NCBI RefSeq assembly: GCF_021155765.1
Contig: NC_060115.1
Location: 6,366,493 to 6,430,492, forward strand
DNA: 64,000 nt
From: Diprion similis
Lineage: Eukaryota > Arthropoda > Insecta > Hymenoptera > Diprionidae
Direction: 5' to 3'
The position numbers were made by a program, and so were the translations under genes. This document shows, piece by piece, positions 36,701 through 46,937 of the stretch (its first letter is position 1; every line of letters begins with the position of its first letter). The notes under the pieces were generated by a model that did no database searches, was not told the origin of the DNA, and saw nothing but the letters and a program-made list of their open reading frames with translations.

Positions 36701-38158
36701 TATTTAAAATCGCGATTCGCAAGTCTCGATATAGTCCAGGATGTATAAATTCGCGAATGTAAGATAGACTACAGATAGAGAATTGTGTGATTGCCGATGA
36801 TTAATCGTGGCGTTTAAATTGAACCGCAGGGCTACGACACCCTTCTCGCGGAGTACAACGAGAAAGTTTGGAAACAGAGATCAGAACAGTTCATGAAACG
36901 CAGCAAAAGTGAGTCCCGTGCACGATTGAAAACAGGTTTTTCTCACCCTCCACCCCCTGACCTCTCTGGTCCTCAGCACCCGCACTGCCATACACGGTTT
37001 GAATTTGGATGTGAATTTTATTTGCCTTTGTCTTTGGATTACATCACTTTAAGCACATGGTCTCACGTAAACACCACGTTCACTACACACCAAATACGTT
37101 TCATTTTGCCAGTTGTACAGTTATACAGTTATACAGTTGTACTCGTTTATTTCACTCGTTGTATACCGTCACCACAAACAAAATTCACTGCGATCGATCG
37201 TGATTGAGAATCTTTTTCGTCCATGCACGTGAACGTTTTCCGATACGGCATTGACCCGCATAGCCACATAGCGCAGAGCTCATCGTCGACGGCTACTCAG
37301 GACCGATCGAGAGTACGTAAGTGATCGCCCCTAGCATGCCACCTTTCGTTGATGTTCCAGGGTCTCACCGATCTGATCAAGGAGAACCATGAGAAGAACT
37401 GGGCCGAACAAAAACAACAGTTCCAGGGACGCCAGAAGGGTAGGTATGCCTCTGCGAGGATTAGAAGGGCTTCATCCCCCGTCCTCGGTGACTTTCGCCA
37501 CCGCAGAGTTTCTCTCTTTTGATAAATTTTTCTTGCAACGTTAACGCGAGATGATCGTTGGCAAAGACGGAGAAAATTAAGCGGGGTAGACCGATACCAT
37601 TCGTGGCCATCTTTACGAACCTCTGTGTTTATTAATTTTACCTATAGCGTCTGCAATAATTCGATTCGTGACTGAAAAATTCGACTTTGAGTAAGTTTTG
37701 GACAAAAATTTTTTATACCCGTTACTCAACATTGTTTGAAAATGGTTGTCTACGTTGGTCAAAGCACACAAATGAATAGACCACACACAACTGATACTAA
37801 ACTGACCAAAGCCGGTACGTTAAACCTACATCGATACAAAATGATTTCTCGTCCTGCTGACGGTCCGCTCGTGAATAGTCAGCGATAAATTGCGACAATG
37901 TCTAACCTGGATTTTCAAAAAACAGCGAAGCTGCCCAAATGGTTCGGCGAACGGCCAGGCAAGAAGGCCGGTGACCCAGAGTCTCCCGAGGGTGAGGAAG
38001 ACGTGAAGGCCGCCGCCGACGAAGACATCGAGGAACCTCAGTTCGAGCAGGAGGAGGTTGAAGAAGAGGAGGTCGAGGAAGAGGAGGAGGAGGAAGAAGA
38101 GGAGGAAGAGGAGGAGGAGGAAGAAGAGGAGGAGGAGGAGGAGGAAGAGGAGGAATAA
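27794..38158 (+). CDS. up: Troponin T (thin-filament tropomyosin-binding subunit)
   Basis: Troponin T anchors the troponin complex to tropomyosin and confers calcium control on muscle contraction. Exons: 27794-27819, 28338-28367, optional microexons (listed separately), 35043-35073, 35172-35276, 35352-35448, 35582-35618, 35725-35827, 35902-36120, 36213-36305, 36405-36485, then either 36830-36908 or 37361-37439, and 37926-38158. Without microexons this gives 377 aa, and all phases agree. The start MSDDEDQYS follows an acidic-head pattern. PEFMK leads into the tropomyosin-binding block KRSDLDEQLKEYIAEWRKQR. The I-T coiled-coil region includes ISLSFRIKPL, KLETEKYDLEERQKRQDYD and HKALKKGLDPEALTGKYP. 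The last exon has KLPKWFGERPGKKAG and then a long, nearly pure glutamate tail, a known arthropod TnT feature. Near-identity to insect TnT makes the call secure. Transcription probably starts near 26 kb. Confidence 0.96.
28549..28551 (+). CDS. up: Candidate 3-nt microexon of troponin T (GAA)
   Basis: A strong acceptor (CTCTCCTTTTGCAG) is followed after only three bases by a perfect GTAAGT donor. Inclusion would add one codon (GTG-AAG, Val-Lys) without changing phase 2. Such tiny exons are hard to prove by eye. It could also be a decoy or recursive splice site. Confidence 0.4.
28552..30543 (+). other. Troponin T intron
   Basis: No exon is seen. It holds A-rich and TA runs (for example 29301-29318), and a TCGG/TCTG simple repeat at about 30475-30510 directly upstream of the 21-nt microexon. 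Confidence 0.5.
30544..30564 (+). CDS. up: Candidate 21-nt microexon of troponin T
   Basis: CGAACGAAACAG lies before it and GTAAGT directly after. It carries seven codons' worth of sequence in phase 2 (V-HPEKKI-E), Lys/Glu-rich as expected for the alternatively spliced N-terminal head of insect TnT. The upstream pyrimidine tract is weak. Confidence 0.6.
30565..33576 (+). other. Large troponin T intron rich in simple repeats
   Basis: No convincing coding exon is present. The 98-codon open frame at 30910-31206 and the T-rich frames at 31.2-32.3 kb show no family resemblance. Trinucleotide tracts are described separately. Confidence 0.5.
33228..33500. repeat. GAT/ATG and AAT trinucleotide microsatellites
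   Basis: An imperfect (GAT)n tract runs to about 33325, followed by (AAT)n mixed repeats to 33500, inside a troponin T intron. A shorter GAT/GGT tract lies at 32330-32365. Confidence 0.85.
33577..33594 (+). CDS. up: Candidate 18-nt microexon of troponin T
   Basis: A pyrimidine-rich acceptor (TTTCTGTTTTATAG) and a perfect GTAAGT donor bound 18 nt, entering and leaving in phase 2 (V-GRASQ-K). Its length, phase and basic content fit the optional N-terminal exons of insect TnT, and it can follow or replace the 21-nt exon without a frame change. Confidence 0.65.
33595..35042 (+). other. Troponin T intron
   Basis: It contains a TATA/GTGT dinucleotide stretch at about 34695-34765 and an A/G-rich stretch at 34835-34925. 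No exon is seen before the acceptor ATCTTCAG at 35042. Confidence 0.5.
36830..36908 (+). CDS. up: Troponin T mutually exclusive exon, copy a (79 nt)
   Basis: It reads GYDTLLAEYNEKVWKQRSEQ and then FMKRSK, with acceptor CCGCAG and donor GTGAGT. It has the same length, phase (in 0, out 1) and helical pattern as the exon at 37361, and aligns to the GWDEISKDSNEKIW region of Drosophila TnT. The two would be used alternatively, as is known for the Drosophila gene. Confidence 0.9.
37361..37439 (+). CDS. up: Troponin T mutually exclusive exon, copy b (79 nt)
   Basis: It reads GLTDLIKENHEKNWAEQKQQ and then FQGRQK, with acceptor GTTCCAG and donor GTAGGT. It is exactly 79 nt like copy a. Including both would shift the frame of the last exon, which enforces mutual exclusion. 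Confidence 0.9.
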
Positions 38159-38636
38159 GCACAAGACCCGAATCGCAGTACGAACAGAGGACAAGAAATA
38201 AATAAAATCTTTGAGAGAAAAAAAAAAAAATAAATAAGATCACAGCGACAAGAATTGCTACAACAACGAAAGCAAACGTGACGAAAAAACAATGAATAAT
38301 TCGCTCTCTCGCCATCATCTCTCTCGCTCTCTGCAACTAACCCATAAAGGCCCGCCCGCCTCTAGTCATGATTTTCATCACTCATCCTTCATCTGTCCGA
38401 TAAATGGCAAATATTACAATCCAGCCTCCACCTCAAAATCGCCTCCGAAGAAGCGTCGTGTCCCTCGACAAACTTACGGCAGCCGGATTATGCAGGCTGG
38501 GTGCACCTCCGCACCGTGTGTATAATGCCATACCGTTGAGGGGCATGTCTCGAATATCACCGTATAATAATAATACATAATATACTTCATTTATGTCTTA
38601 ACGTAACGAGGACGCTACTACTACTACTACTACTAC

Positions 38637-38667
<31 letters not shown>

Positions 38668-39639
38668 GATATATATTATACAAGAAAAGAAAAATGGAGA
38701 AGGTATAAAGAAGAAAAAAAACGAAAGCAATATAAATAATTATTTAAATAAAAACGGTTTATCATATAAACTGCACAGTAATAAACTCTTGATCGCTCTA
38801 TCCCTTTATACTATACACTCACACTTGCACTCCCCAATTATCTTTATCCGCATTTCCATCTCTACACATAGACAAATTATCATTTTATGCACAGATTTCA
38901 TTTGCAGTACTAAATGTTGTTCATCAAGAGCAAGCGATTAGAAAAAATAATTTGCATTATTAGCGTGGTGGATCCAACAATTACAACCAATTAATTGCAC
39001 ATTCTTTCGATCAGAGATACTTCTTCTAACTTTTTCTGATCATTTCGGTAAATTTAATGGTAATGCAATTTTTTGGGATATATTGCGTAAGGTAAGCTGC
39101 CAATAGATTTGAATGGAGTGAGCTCTGAAACTCCGGATCAAAACAGGAACGGAAGACCCGTATTTTCATAATTTACGATTCGGCTAATGGTGGCGGTAAA
39201 TCAATCCGCAAAAATTACAGACGCGCGTCATCGAGGGAAGAGAGTCATTTCAGCGGCTCGTTAATCTCAAACAGACTAAATAAACTAGCCACCACAATTA
39301 ATGATTCTATAGTCGTTAAAAGCTCCGATCAAAGCAACTCGCTAGTGCATGTATTACCTCTAGAATCGGGTATACAAATCAGCATTCATTAGTTACAACT
39401 ATTCTCCACAAAGGATCTCCTCTCTCAACGCAAGGTGTAGCCGATCGTATACTTGTTATTCCGGAAGAAACGGGCATAAAATTCAAGTTCGAAGCACGTC
39501 CCGGTTTCGAATCCATGCAGTGCGTCAGATCCTCGTTTGACTGTATAAGTTCTCGTCTCGCGGAGATTGCCTTAAGTGTTTATTTATCATTTCACGAGTG
39601 TACCAATGCGGTTTTTCGCTTCTCCCCTCCCCCCACTCC
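38159..39639 (+). other. Troponin T 3' UTR and intergenic DNA
   Basis: AATAAATAAAA at 38197 is an early polyadenylation signal, and further AT-rich signals follow. A CTA/TTA trinucleotide repeat covers 38619-38668. No gene was seen between about 38.7 and 39.6 kb. Confidence 0.5.
38197..38206 (+). terminator. Polyadenylation signal of troponin T
   Basis: Overlapping AATAAA hexamers lie about 40 bases after the stop codon. Confidence 0.5.
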
Positions 39640-40439
39640 CTCTCTCTTTCTCTCTCTCTCTCTCCTTATCTCGTCGTCCCCAGTAAACTATTTATAATAG
39701 CTACTAGGTCGGCCGGTACACGTTAGCGTCGCGGCTCACAGTGTCACCGAGAAGTTTCCCACTCGACTCGTTCGCAACCGAGTCGGAAATACCTCACCCC
39801 CACCCCCGCCCCCGCCGCGGACTGTTCTTTGCGTCTAGCCACGGCCTAGCCTGGCCCACGTCGTCGTCGTCGTCGTCGTCGTCGTTGGTGGCGATGGCGA
39901 CAGTAGTGCGACGCTAATAAACAATTTACCCACAGAGAGGAGAGTGTGTGCACACACAAGTCGAGTGAGCGAGATCGAGAGAGAGAGAAAGAAAGAGAGA
40001 GAAATAGTGTCGCCACGGCGAGTGACGATCGGAGTGTAACCGCCGACTGCAGTCGCGGCAGGCGGTAGCCTCGGCAATACACGGGTCACGCGAGTTTTCG
40101 GTCCCACGTCAGACCCAACTTCGGGTAATTTTGGGCCTCGGATCAAAGGGTGGGGGAAGGGGGGGAGGGGGGTGGGCTAGGAGAGAAGTAGGAGGAAGGC
40201 GGCCGAGCGTCGGAGTCGCGGAGTTTTCGCGCGAGGCGATAATCGGCGACAGCTAAAACTCTAAAAAGAAGAATCGCTTTAGGTACCAACGGTAACGGGT
40301 AATGTAACGGTGTAACGGTGTAAAACGGCGAAGTGTAACGCGTCGCGTCGCGACTCCGAGTGAGAGCGGAGCTGCAGGTTCGAATTAGTGGAACCGGACG
40401 AAATAGCGGATCTTGTTCACCTTGACTATCGCGAGTGTC
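39640..40439 (+). promoter_or_regulatory. GC-rich promoter-like island with CT and GA tracts
   Basis: The region is GC-rich with many CpG. A (CT)n tract at 39640-39665 and a (GA)n tract at 39975-40004 flank a CGT repeat (39861-39884). GA repeats are typical binding sites of the insect GAGA factor near promoters. A first-exon donor follows at 40607. I infer a promoter and 5' UTR; the start site is unknown. Confidence 0.4.
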
Positions 40440-40606
40440 ATGGCCGGTGCTGCGGCCGATCAGGATCAACGGCTTCGTCTCCCGCAGGCGAAGAAGAGGA
40501 GCCCCCGTCACACCTGCAGCAGGAGGAGATCAGGAAGCGGGAGGATGCGCAGCTGACTCGTCGGAGTGAGGAGGCTTCGTTCCACTCCCGGAAAGCCGTC
40601 CATGCG
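40440..40606 (+). CDS. Candidate first or second exon of an unrecognised transcript
   Basis: The ATG at 40440 has a fair context but reads only 38 codons (MAGAAADQDQRLRLPQ...) to a stop. A different frame is open throughout and looks protein-like (EEEEPPSHLQQEEIRKREDA, then SEEASFHSRKAVHA), ending in phase 0 at a perfect GTAAGT donor. CTCCCGCAG at 40487 could be an acceptor for that frame. So this is either a 5' UTR exon with a short upstream frame, an internal exon starting at 40488, or a coding exon broken by an indel. Confidence 0.35.
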
Positions 40607-43018
40607 GTAAGTCCGCGTAGTACCGTACCGTACCGTATCGTCTGCGATTTTCACCTCGAGGTGCGAACGGCTACCGAAGAGCGGATATCCGGCGCGATAA
40701 CGCCGCCGCAGCGACTTCCGCTCTCTCCTCTCGCTATCGTTGACTCGTTTTACCGTCTGCGCTGCATGCTTGTCATGAGGAATTGCATCGAGCAAGCCTT
40801 TTACCGAAAGCACCTTACACCTACCTATCTACCTACCTACACGTTTCGCTAATCGCCCAGAGACTCTCGGCGAACGACGTCAAGCCAAGTCTAGCGAAAT
40901 GACCGTTGCGAAGCGTGCTACACAATGTGACTGATAACCCGGGTGTTATACTCACTGTATAACCGCATTATACAAGATTACGATATTTGCACAGTTGCAC
41001 TGCAAGGGGTTCCCATTTCTTCCATCCGATCCTTCACACCCAACGCAATTTTTCCGCAGCTGAGCGACCGAAAGCCAAGGCTTTTACCCCATGCGTAATC
41101 GTTTATCTCAACGGATCGTCATCGTGTGTGTTTTACATTGTAAATGTATGAGCTATTATTCGTTGGAAATTGCATCGAGACTAGGGGATTTTTCAATTTT
41201 AATCTCGTGTATGCGGGACATTATGTATTACAATGTTTTGTACTACTGCGAAATTGCCAATTCCGTCATCAACCATTTTTAACCCCACAGCATCTGTTAT
41301 TCCTCATTTCGTATGCGCCGTTTCGTTTCGTGACAGTAAAACAACTGATATTATCATGCTTTTCCTGGACTGTCAAAAATTCTAAGAAAAACAACTGAGT
41401 ACGTACCAACTGAAAATATTTTGTACACATGCATAGGTATAGCGTGTTACGTGACTGGGAAGCAAAGAATTTAATTTCAGCGAGTGGACGACTCTCGGCG
41501 AGGAAAGGCGGTTGTACTCCTCCACTGAAAAATAAAGCAATCCGAACGTTGGGATCTGATTGTGAGTTGAAGGAATTTTCCCGCTCATCGAAGACGGAAA
41601 ATTAATTATATTAACTTTTATTTTTGATTAATAAAATATCGCCACAGACGCAGCAGCATATAACAAGTGCTTATTTTGTACCGCGAATAGAGATAAGCTT
41701 AATAATATGTTTCTTCGTCATAAGATAAAATTCTATTCTAAACAACTGCGACCATTTACCTGCCGCAAATAAATCCGAGGGACGCACAAGCCGCGGGTTC
41801 CACTATAAGCAGACGCTTGAATCTAAGTAACGTCACGAAATTTTTCTCTCTCTCTCTCTTTCTCTAAATATAATGTTCATTCCGCGGATGAGGGTCTCGC
41901 AAATATTATCTACTTTAAAGAAAACAATAACACCGCAGATTTGAATAAAAATTAAAGTTCCACGAGATCGAATGACGTAACGCGTATGTATGTATCAAAA
42001 TGTTGTATGCAGGAAAAAAAATGCTGTCAAAAATTTATCCTCAACGATGAATCCAATCGATATACACAATACACAGCGTCAGCACATGCCTGGCAGAGCA
42101 CGTGTTTGCTAGACGAAGGCAATATTAGTAACCTTGAGGAACACCTGTCGTCGGAATAAATATAGACGTTTCAACGTGAAGAAGAAGTACCTAACTCGGA
42201 TTGTACTTCGACGTGTGAGCGTATAGTGTGTTGTACGTATTGTAGAGATGGAAAGTAAGCTATCAACACTATTGCTAACGATTCACGTATAGTTCTCTGG
42301 ATATTGTCAGTGGCAATTGTCAAGCACCTTCGGTGTGTCCTGGTTCCGCCGAGAGAAGTCAGACATCTCGTACACAAGATTTGGATCTCAACCCGTGTCG
42401 CGACGAGCTGGATTCCAAGCTACGTCGGTGTCTAGGTAAACGTCGTCCCGTGTGCCAAACTTGAAGGTCAAGATCACGGGGCGACAGTAAAACCGATGCC
42501 AAGGGGACCTGGAGAACGGCTGGATGGCAGCAGCCCACGATGGTCGTTTATCTAATTTGGAATAGCCAGCTAATTGTTGGGCCAGTAGATTAGACGAGGT
42601 CAGGTGTAGGCTCATTCCTCCTAATATCTTGACGCTGCCGGAGGAATGCGGGGCAGTATTCTGCAGACTAATAGAATCAGCGTATTAAACAAAGTAGAAC
42701 GAAGCGGGGAATCGTAGGACTTCGGAAGCCGTAGGTGTAGCCGACCGGCCCTCCGGATCCTCCTCGTCAACCTCCAGTTGCTTCATCACGCCAACGGACC
42801 TTGGTCATCCGCGCGTGGTGCCGTTTCGCCAGAATATCTTCTTGGTTCGCCGCCACTTCCGCCGATTCGTTATCCATCCTCTTGCGAAAAGGGGGACTCC
42901 TCCGATTTCCCGAAGTTCAATTTTCCTGGATAAGCTCGGACCCGATTTAACCGGAAAACGAAACTCTCCCACTGCCGAGTACTACTAGTGCCAAAAGACA
43001 CCGACGACGGTAGCGAAC
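40607..43018. other. Intronic or intergenic stretch without recognised genes
   Basis: Only short chance frames are seen. It is AT-rich to about 42 kb and becomes GC-richer from 42.3 kb. Confidence 0.4.
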
Positions 43019-43077
43019 ATGTCCGAGGAGGACACCGAACAATCGTCCCCGAAGGACGAGGACACGCAGGACGACGG
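43019..43077 (+). CDS. Candidate acidic first coding exon
   Basis: The ATG opens MSEEDTEQSSPKDEDTQDD and then two bases of a Gly codon before the donor GTGAGA. The sequence just upstream is GC-richer and leader-like. It exits in phase 2, so it fits either the terminal exon at 46678 or rdgA exon 2 at 49832. Which of these it joins cannot be told from sequence. Confidence 0.45.
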
Positions 43078-44745
43078 GTGAGAGACATTATCGGAGTGAT
43101 CGAGCGGTGTCGTCTCCGCTGATCTATATAGCTACCATTCGGCAAAGTTACATAAGAGTACAACGCTTCCAAGTGCTTTTTTTTTTTTGTAGAAGTATCG
43201 TAAGTACGTTGCTATGTAGTCACTGCATTATGGTGTGTATGATAATAAAAAGGACCTTGTAGACGGTATTACGTATGCAGCACAGATAGAAGAACCCTGT
43301 TATTGTCAAATTCCAATTACAACCGAATGGAGGAATATGTTCCTTCCATTGATTTTTCGAAATCTGACAAGTGTTCGCCGTGTGCGCACTTAGGTGTAAA
43401 TTTCGTGTTGTATTATGACCGATTCGAGTCGCGCTACCCGGCACAATGTCGAAGTAACCGGTTTTAGACCTGTACTGGGAGTCAGCCAGTCTTTGAACCC
43501 GGTCCGTGCGTCATGGAATTCGTTAAGTCTAAGAGATGGGCGGAGGGAGAGGATGCGGCGAGTTTGAATGCAGTGCGGGTCCGAGTAGAGCGTTGAAATT
43601 GTGGTCAAATGGTCGTATGTCAAGTCTTTTTCACGGTGAAATTATTTCTATAACCGCGTAGCACGATTCAAGGAGGAAGTGAACTTTTGTCAAGCTGATA
43701 CTAATGCCCGCCAATAACGAAACCGTTCCTTGATGTACTCAAGGAAAAACTTGATGTACTCAAGGAAATATCGCGTTTCGCCCACACCGCGTTAATGCGG
43801 TTTGACTTTATCCTCTAAAACTGTACATTGCAGTGAGTTTCGATAAAATATCTGTGACGTTGAGACGCTTTGCTACTGGCAGGCACGATTAATTCATAAA
43901 TATTTTAAGATCTGAGATAAGCAAAACGATACAACGATCCTCCTGAACCCCTGACATTTTCACGGCAGGCGATGCACGAAGATCAGAGACGAAGGACGTG
44001 TGCAGTGGGCCTTAAGAATTATTGAAATCGCGTGAAGATGAAACCACAAGCATATTTTGCGTAGAATCTTTCTTTTACACCATTCATTCGATCTTGACAT
44101 AGAAAGCAATTATTGGAATCAAAAAGCTGGTACAGAAATGATTACATCATCCGCAATGGACAGCAAATTGAACCGAAACCGGTTCGCTGATGCAACGAAA
44201 ATTTCCAGATCAAGATCATTTACATTTAAGAAAAGGTTATACCGTTACCGATCCATCACTCAACCACTGATCGATCATGTAATGTGAAATTCGGCGTTAA
44301 ACTCGACGTAACTTTTCACGCCCAAAAGTCCTCCTCAACGCGGCCAGTGACTTCGCCATCTACATCCCGCAGCAGAACGACGACGGTATTATTCCCAACG
44401 AAATGGTGATAGACAGTAGTGGCGCGTGACGATGGGCCAACCTCGTGCACCCGGAGTACCTCCCACCTCTCGTCCACCTCACCTGGTTTTCCTTGATCCG
44501 CTGCCTACAGTCGCAACCTTGCGCGATGTAACAGTCTGCAGGTAAAAGTTTGGCAACTTAGTGTCGCGGGTCAGTCGTCGTTCCGATCGAAACGGCGGAA
44601 AAATCGCTCTCCTGTCGATCGTCGAGGCGAATCGATCTCCTCGAGCAGTCTTGAAATCGTCTACGCGCGAGTGAAATATCCATACCTACCTCGAAAGTGA
44701 ATAAAAGAGCTTCCGCCACTCGTATTTCCGCCTCACATCGCCCAG
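43078..44745. other. Stretch without a supported gene
   Basis: One short protein-like frame (44301-44429, reading LLNAASDFAIYIPQQNDD and on to TGA) is discussed under findings. Otherwise nothing is seen. Confidence 0.35.
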
Positions 44746-44960
44746 ATGATAATCCCGCCCTCTTCCTGGCTCGATTACGTCGCTAATCTCGACCGGCCTC
44801 CTGCACCTGCTCGGCGACGCAGATTCTTCCCTCGAGTCAGCTGCGATCCTCCCCTTCAAGGTCATAACGCGGATATGGTCCCCGCCCTGGACTGGCCGCA
44901 ATCTCTCTCGGGGTGCGAGGTGCTCGAGAGGCAAGCGCCGACCAATACCCTTCGGAAAAC
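44746..44960 (+). CDS. Candidate alternative first coding exon
   Basis: ATG opens 71 codons (MIIPPSSWLDYVANLDRPPA onward, with VPALDWPQSLSGCEVLERQA near the end) and exits in phase 2 at a strong GTGAGT donor. Its exit phase is the same as for the 43019 exon and rdgA exon 1. It could be an alternative start for the 46678 terminal exon (about 147 aa in total) or an alternative N-terminus of rdgA. No domain is recognised. Confidence 0.4.
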
Positions 44961-46677
44961 GTGAGTCCGAAGAAGACGTTACCGTCTAGGTGCCAGACAC
45001 ATCTGCATCCTCAGCTTCTCTTTTACGGTTCTGCCGTTCTCTATCTCTATCCGCTTCTGTCTTTGAGCTGCTGAATTGAATGCCCTTTCAACTTGCTCCT
45101 CCGTATTGTTATAATCGCCGCGGGAGTCATCTCCGCGTCCCAGGACACAGTGAATGGTTTATTGTGTTCCACTCTATTCTGCTTCGTTCCATTTTCTCTC
45201 TCTCTCTCTCTCTCTCTTCCTCTTTGCACTCTCTATCTAACCATTTGTATTATTTATCTCACCCGTCTGTCTAACGCCGCTGAGCAGTTTGCATATAATG
45301 TACCTACTCACTGAACCAACGACTCGCTGCGGGTATGACGGGCTCCAATTCCCTTGTCGCTACGGTCGGTAGACCTTAAAGCAAGGTGATGCAGAGCTGG
45401 ATCATATTTGCTGGCTTTTACGGCCCGGCAGCCTGCTTGCAGGATTTGTAAAAAATAAGAAAAATGAAATTTCGAAAATCCAGTTTGATTTTTTACCCCA
45501 CCTGTTTTCGATACCATGCACTGTGATACAGGCGACATATTTTGGAGTATAGCTTTTGAAAGTTTTTTTGAGCTTCTTGTTCTGTGTGCAGTGTATTGAT
45601 AAAGTATGAGTTGAAAATATTTCGATCAGTGTTTTCGATGTTTCCATAGACGATCTCTGAGTAAATATATATACTCGCAGAAAGTCTAACAAGGAAGATC
45701 GGATTGATGATCCCCTCCGATTTGGATGAAACTCATGTATGTTGTAGAGCATTGGAAACTAAAGAAGACGTACTTTTTTAACAGTAGCAAAAACGATTCA
45801 AAGGAGTGAAAGCGTATTTGATGAGTTTCTATGGAGGAATAAAACATTCCAGCGTTGGTTTCATTCAAACACATCAAGCACATCAGGAAATCACCCCGTT
45901 GGGTTGGCTTCGAGGGTCGTTTTCGCTTCTTTGAACCGTTTTTCTACCGATAAAAAAACCTGTCTTCTAGTTTTTAATTATCTATAGCATACACGAGTTG
46001 CGACGAATTTAGAGGGGACCACTAAACTGGTTATCCTTGTAAGCTTCGTAGAAGGTAATTTACTCGCACCTCAGGTTCATGTTTTTAATGAGATTATCTG
46101 TTTAGTATATACGTAAAATCATGGTAGTCGCTGCTCTGTTTTGTCTTGAAATTTCGACTGAAATTTGAATACTCTTACGCGGGGCCTAGGCTTCGATTTT
46201 TATATATTCTGAAAATATCGCGATATGAAAATGTTCAGGCTTCTGATTCAGACAGTCTAATAAAATTTCACCCCACAAACTTTTTATATTGTTAGTATGG
46301 TATACTAACGCCAATCAGATGTTTTACTGCTGATTCGAAAATGCATTGAATTATAAAACTTTAGTGAAAAAAAGAACAAACAAACCAAACAAAAAAAATA
46401 TTCTAATGTGAGGTGCCTTGAAAAAACTGATTGTCATCCATTCACGCCGCCAATATCGGATAAGTATAAAATCCCATCGAATCTAAGAACGCGATCTTTC
46501 ACGAGGGACCGAATGATAGCGGGTCCATTTGATAGGAAACAAATGTGTACAAACTACATGAACCTGCTACTCGTGGCTATATGGTTTAACCTGCAATATG
46601 TATATAAGTTTAATAATTTCTTTCTCGTATCTCAGGCTTACGTACTCGCGTATGCACTGTTATAATCTGCATTGTAG
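44961..46677. other. Intron-like stretch
   Basis: No gene is seen. It contains a CT tract (45194-45217) and AT-rich sequence. Confidence 0.4.
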
Positions 46678-46906
46678 GTTACTCGGATTGGCACCCGGGC
46701 TAGGACACCGTGTGCATTTCGAGGATGGGTTACGAGAGCAGCTTCGCTTGAAAGCTAGTATCGAGGAACAGGAAAGGTTGGCATATACCCATCCACGTCA
46801 GCTTAACGAAACCACGCTATGTGAATTGCGAGCCCGTTGCATTCGGGGTCAAGGGGTTATAGATCGCAGACGATTGCAGGCGGGGAAATGGAAAGAGAAT
46901 CCATAA
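46678..46906 (+). CDS. Candidate terminal coding exon of an unrecognised small gene
   Basis: After TCTGCATTGTAG (to 46677) one base completes a codon, then 75 codons run to TAA. They include GLAPGLGHRVHFEDGLREQ, LRLKASIEEQERLAYTHP and LRARCIRGQGVIDRRRLQAG. The style is clearly protein-like, and an AATAAA lies 26 bases after the stop, so it behaves as a last exon. Phase 2 entry matches the donors at 43077 and 44960. I do not recognise the family. Confidence 0.5.
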
Positions 46907-46931
46907 CGAATAGCCGCGAAAGAGGATCTTG

Positions 46932-46937
46932 AATAAA
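46932..46937 (+). terminator. Polyadenylation signal after the candidate small gene
   Basis: AATAAA lies 26 bases past the TAA at 46904-46906 and supports that exon being terminal. Confidence 0.5.

Noticed and set aside
37826-38336. Leucine- and serine-rich minus-strand frames
   Set aside because: They are antisense shadows of the troponin T poly-glutamate exon.
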